Translations under genes and position numbers: made by a program
The notes under the pieces: model-generated
What the model was told of the DNA's origin: nothing
What the model saw: the letters and a program-made list of their open reading frames with translations, nothing else
Databases searched by the model: none
Shown here: positions 5,354 through 5,629 of the stretch, in pieces
Numbering within the stretch: position 1 is the stretch's first letter
How the letters are laid out: the number at the start of each line of letters is the position of its first letter
NCBI GenBank assembly: GCA_900770325.1
Contig: CAAGKE010000086.1
Location: 1-5,629, forward strand
DNA: 5,629 nt
Direction: 5' to 3'
From: Lachnospiraceae bacterium
GTDB taxonomy: Bacteria; Bacillota; Clostridia; Lachnospirales; Lachnospiraceae

Positions 5354-5540
5354 ATGAAAGAAATAAAGCCGTATGAGCACAGAGTACAGTATTATGAAAC
5401 AGATCAGATGGGAATCGTACATCATTCCAGAAGGAAGGCCCCTTTCTCTGAAGCGTTCTTACCCCCAGATTCACAAGCTTTTTGAAGAGATGCTGGAGCT
5501 TTCGGCTGCAGGATCCGAGAAGGTATCTGAGGTTAAATAA
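5354..5540 (+). pseudogene. Acyl-CoA thioesterase (4HBT/YbgC-like hotdog), internally deleted and out of frame
   Basis: The N terminus MKEIKPYEHRVQYYETDQMG plus IVHHS is typical of YbgC/4HBT hotdog thioesterases, with the catalytic aspartate at D17 in the ETDxxGxVxH motif, and has a ribosome site (GAGG, 5345-5348) 5 nt upstream. After HHS (near 5428) family resemblance stops; the frame gives 18 unrelated residues and ends at TGA 5483-5485. In another frame from about 5430, EGRPLSLKRSYPQIHKLFEE and 16 further residues to TAA 5538-5540 look like the C terminus of the same family. Such proteins are usually about 130-140 aa, so about 75-80 residues of the middle are missing and the ends are out of frame. 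As written it cannot make a working enzyme. It could be a true deletion or an assembly collapse near the contig end. The N-terminal call is firm; the C-terminal call is from family pattern memory. Confidence 0.75.
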
Positions 5541-5629
5541 TCCAGCTAAGTCGAGTCTGGAATGGAAGAAACACCAGAGCAGTATGCACAGGCTTCCTTT
5601 TCCTGATATTCTCTGGGGGAAATAAGAAA
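5541..5629. other. Unassigned contig tail
   Basis: The last 89 bases after the thioesterase remnant hold no gene, terminator or repeat that I can recognise. A short + frame encoding SSLEWKKHQSSMHRLPFPD runs to a TAA near the end but resembles nothing I know. No adapter sequence is visible at this edge. Confidence 0.4.

Noticed and set aside
1..5629. CRISPR array, tRNA or rRNA genes, phage or defence genes
   Set aside because: No regularly spaced repeats, no cloverleaf, no rRNA motif and no defence or mobile-element protein were found on reading both strands.

Overview
The window reads as a complete short contig from a low-to-mid GC Gram-positive anaerobe, most likely a clostridium of the Lachnospiraceae type. 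The evidence is the gene order infC-rpmI-rplT behind an attenuated leader, a glgC-glgD pair (the two-subunit ADP-glucose pyrophosphorylase arrangement of Firmicutes), strong AGGAGG-type ribosome binding sites, and sigma-A-like promoters. All real genes lie on the + strand. The taxonomic placement is an inference from gene content and style. Bases 1-19 match the end of an Illumina sequencing adapter, so the left edge is a technical artefact.

Layout: (1) 20-150, an imperfect palindrome of about 127 bp with an 18-bp perfect terminal inverted repeat and no gene in it. (2) 156-1152, a promoter and a 306-aa metal-dependent hydrolase of the amidohydrolase-2/ACMSD-like family. (3) 1153-2537, the translation operon: a promoter directly after the hydrolase stop codon, a structured leader of about 140 nt ending in an intrinsic terminator (probable L20 autoregulatory attenuator), infC starting at an AUU codon, rpmI, rplT and a strong terminator. 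(4) 2538-2781, a non-coding stretch ending in an extended -10 promoter. (5) 2782-5244, the glycogen locus: an unrecognised 53-codon ORF overlapping the start of glgC, then glgC, then glgD one base later, then a terminator. (6) 5245-5629, an A-rich spacer, an acyl-CoA thioesterase gene lacking its middle, and an unassigned tail.

How the genes work together: IF3, L35 and L20 are made from one operon that is probably controlled twice, by L20 binding the leader and by IF3 discriminating against its own AUU start. GlgC (catalytic) and GlgD (with degenerate active-site motifs, presumably regulatory) would form the enzyme that makes ADP-glucose for glycogen synthesis.

Most of the window is ordinary housekeeping DNA. 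The items deserving a second look are the small ORF coupled to glgC, the unexplained palindrome at the left end, the internally deleted thioesterase, and the infC leader with its visible antiterminator pairing. I do not see convincing evidence of a new defence, mobile or RNA-guided system.
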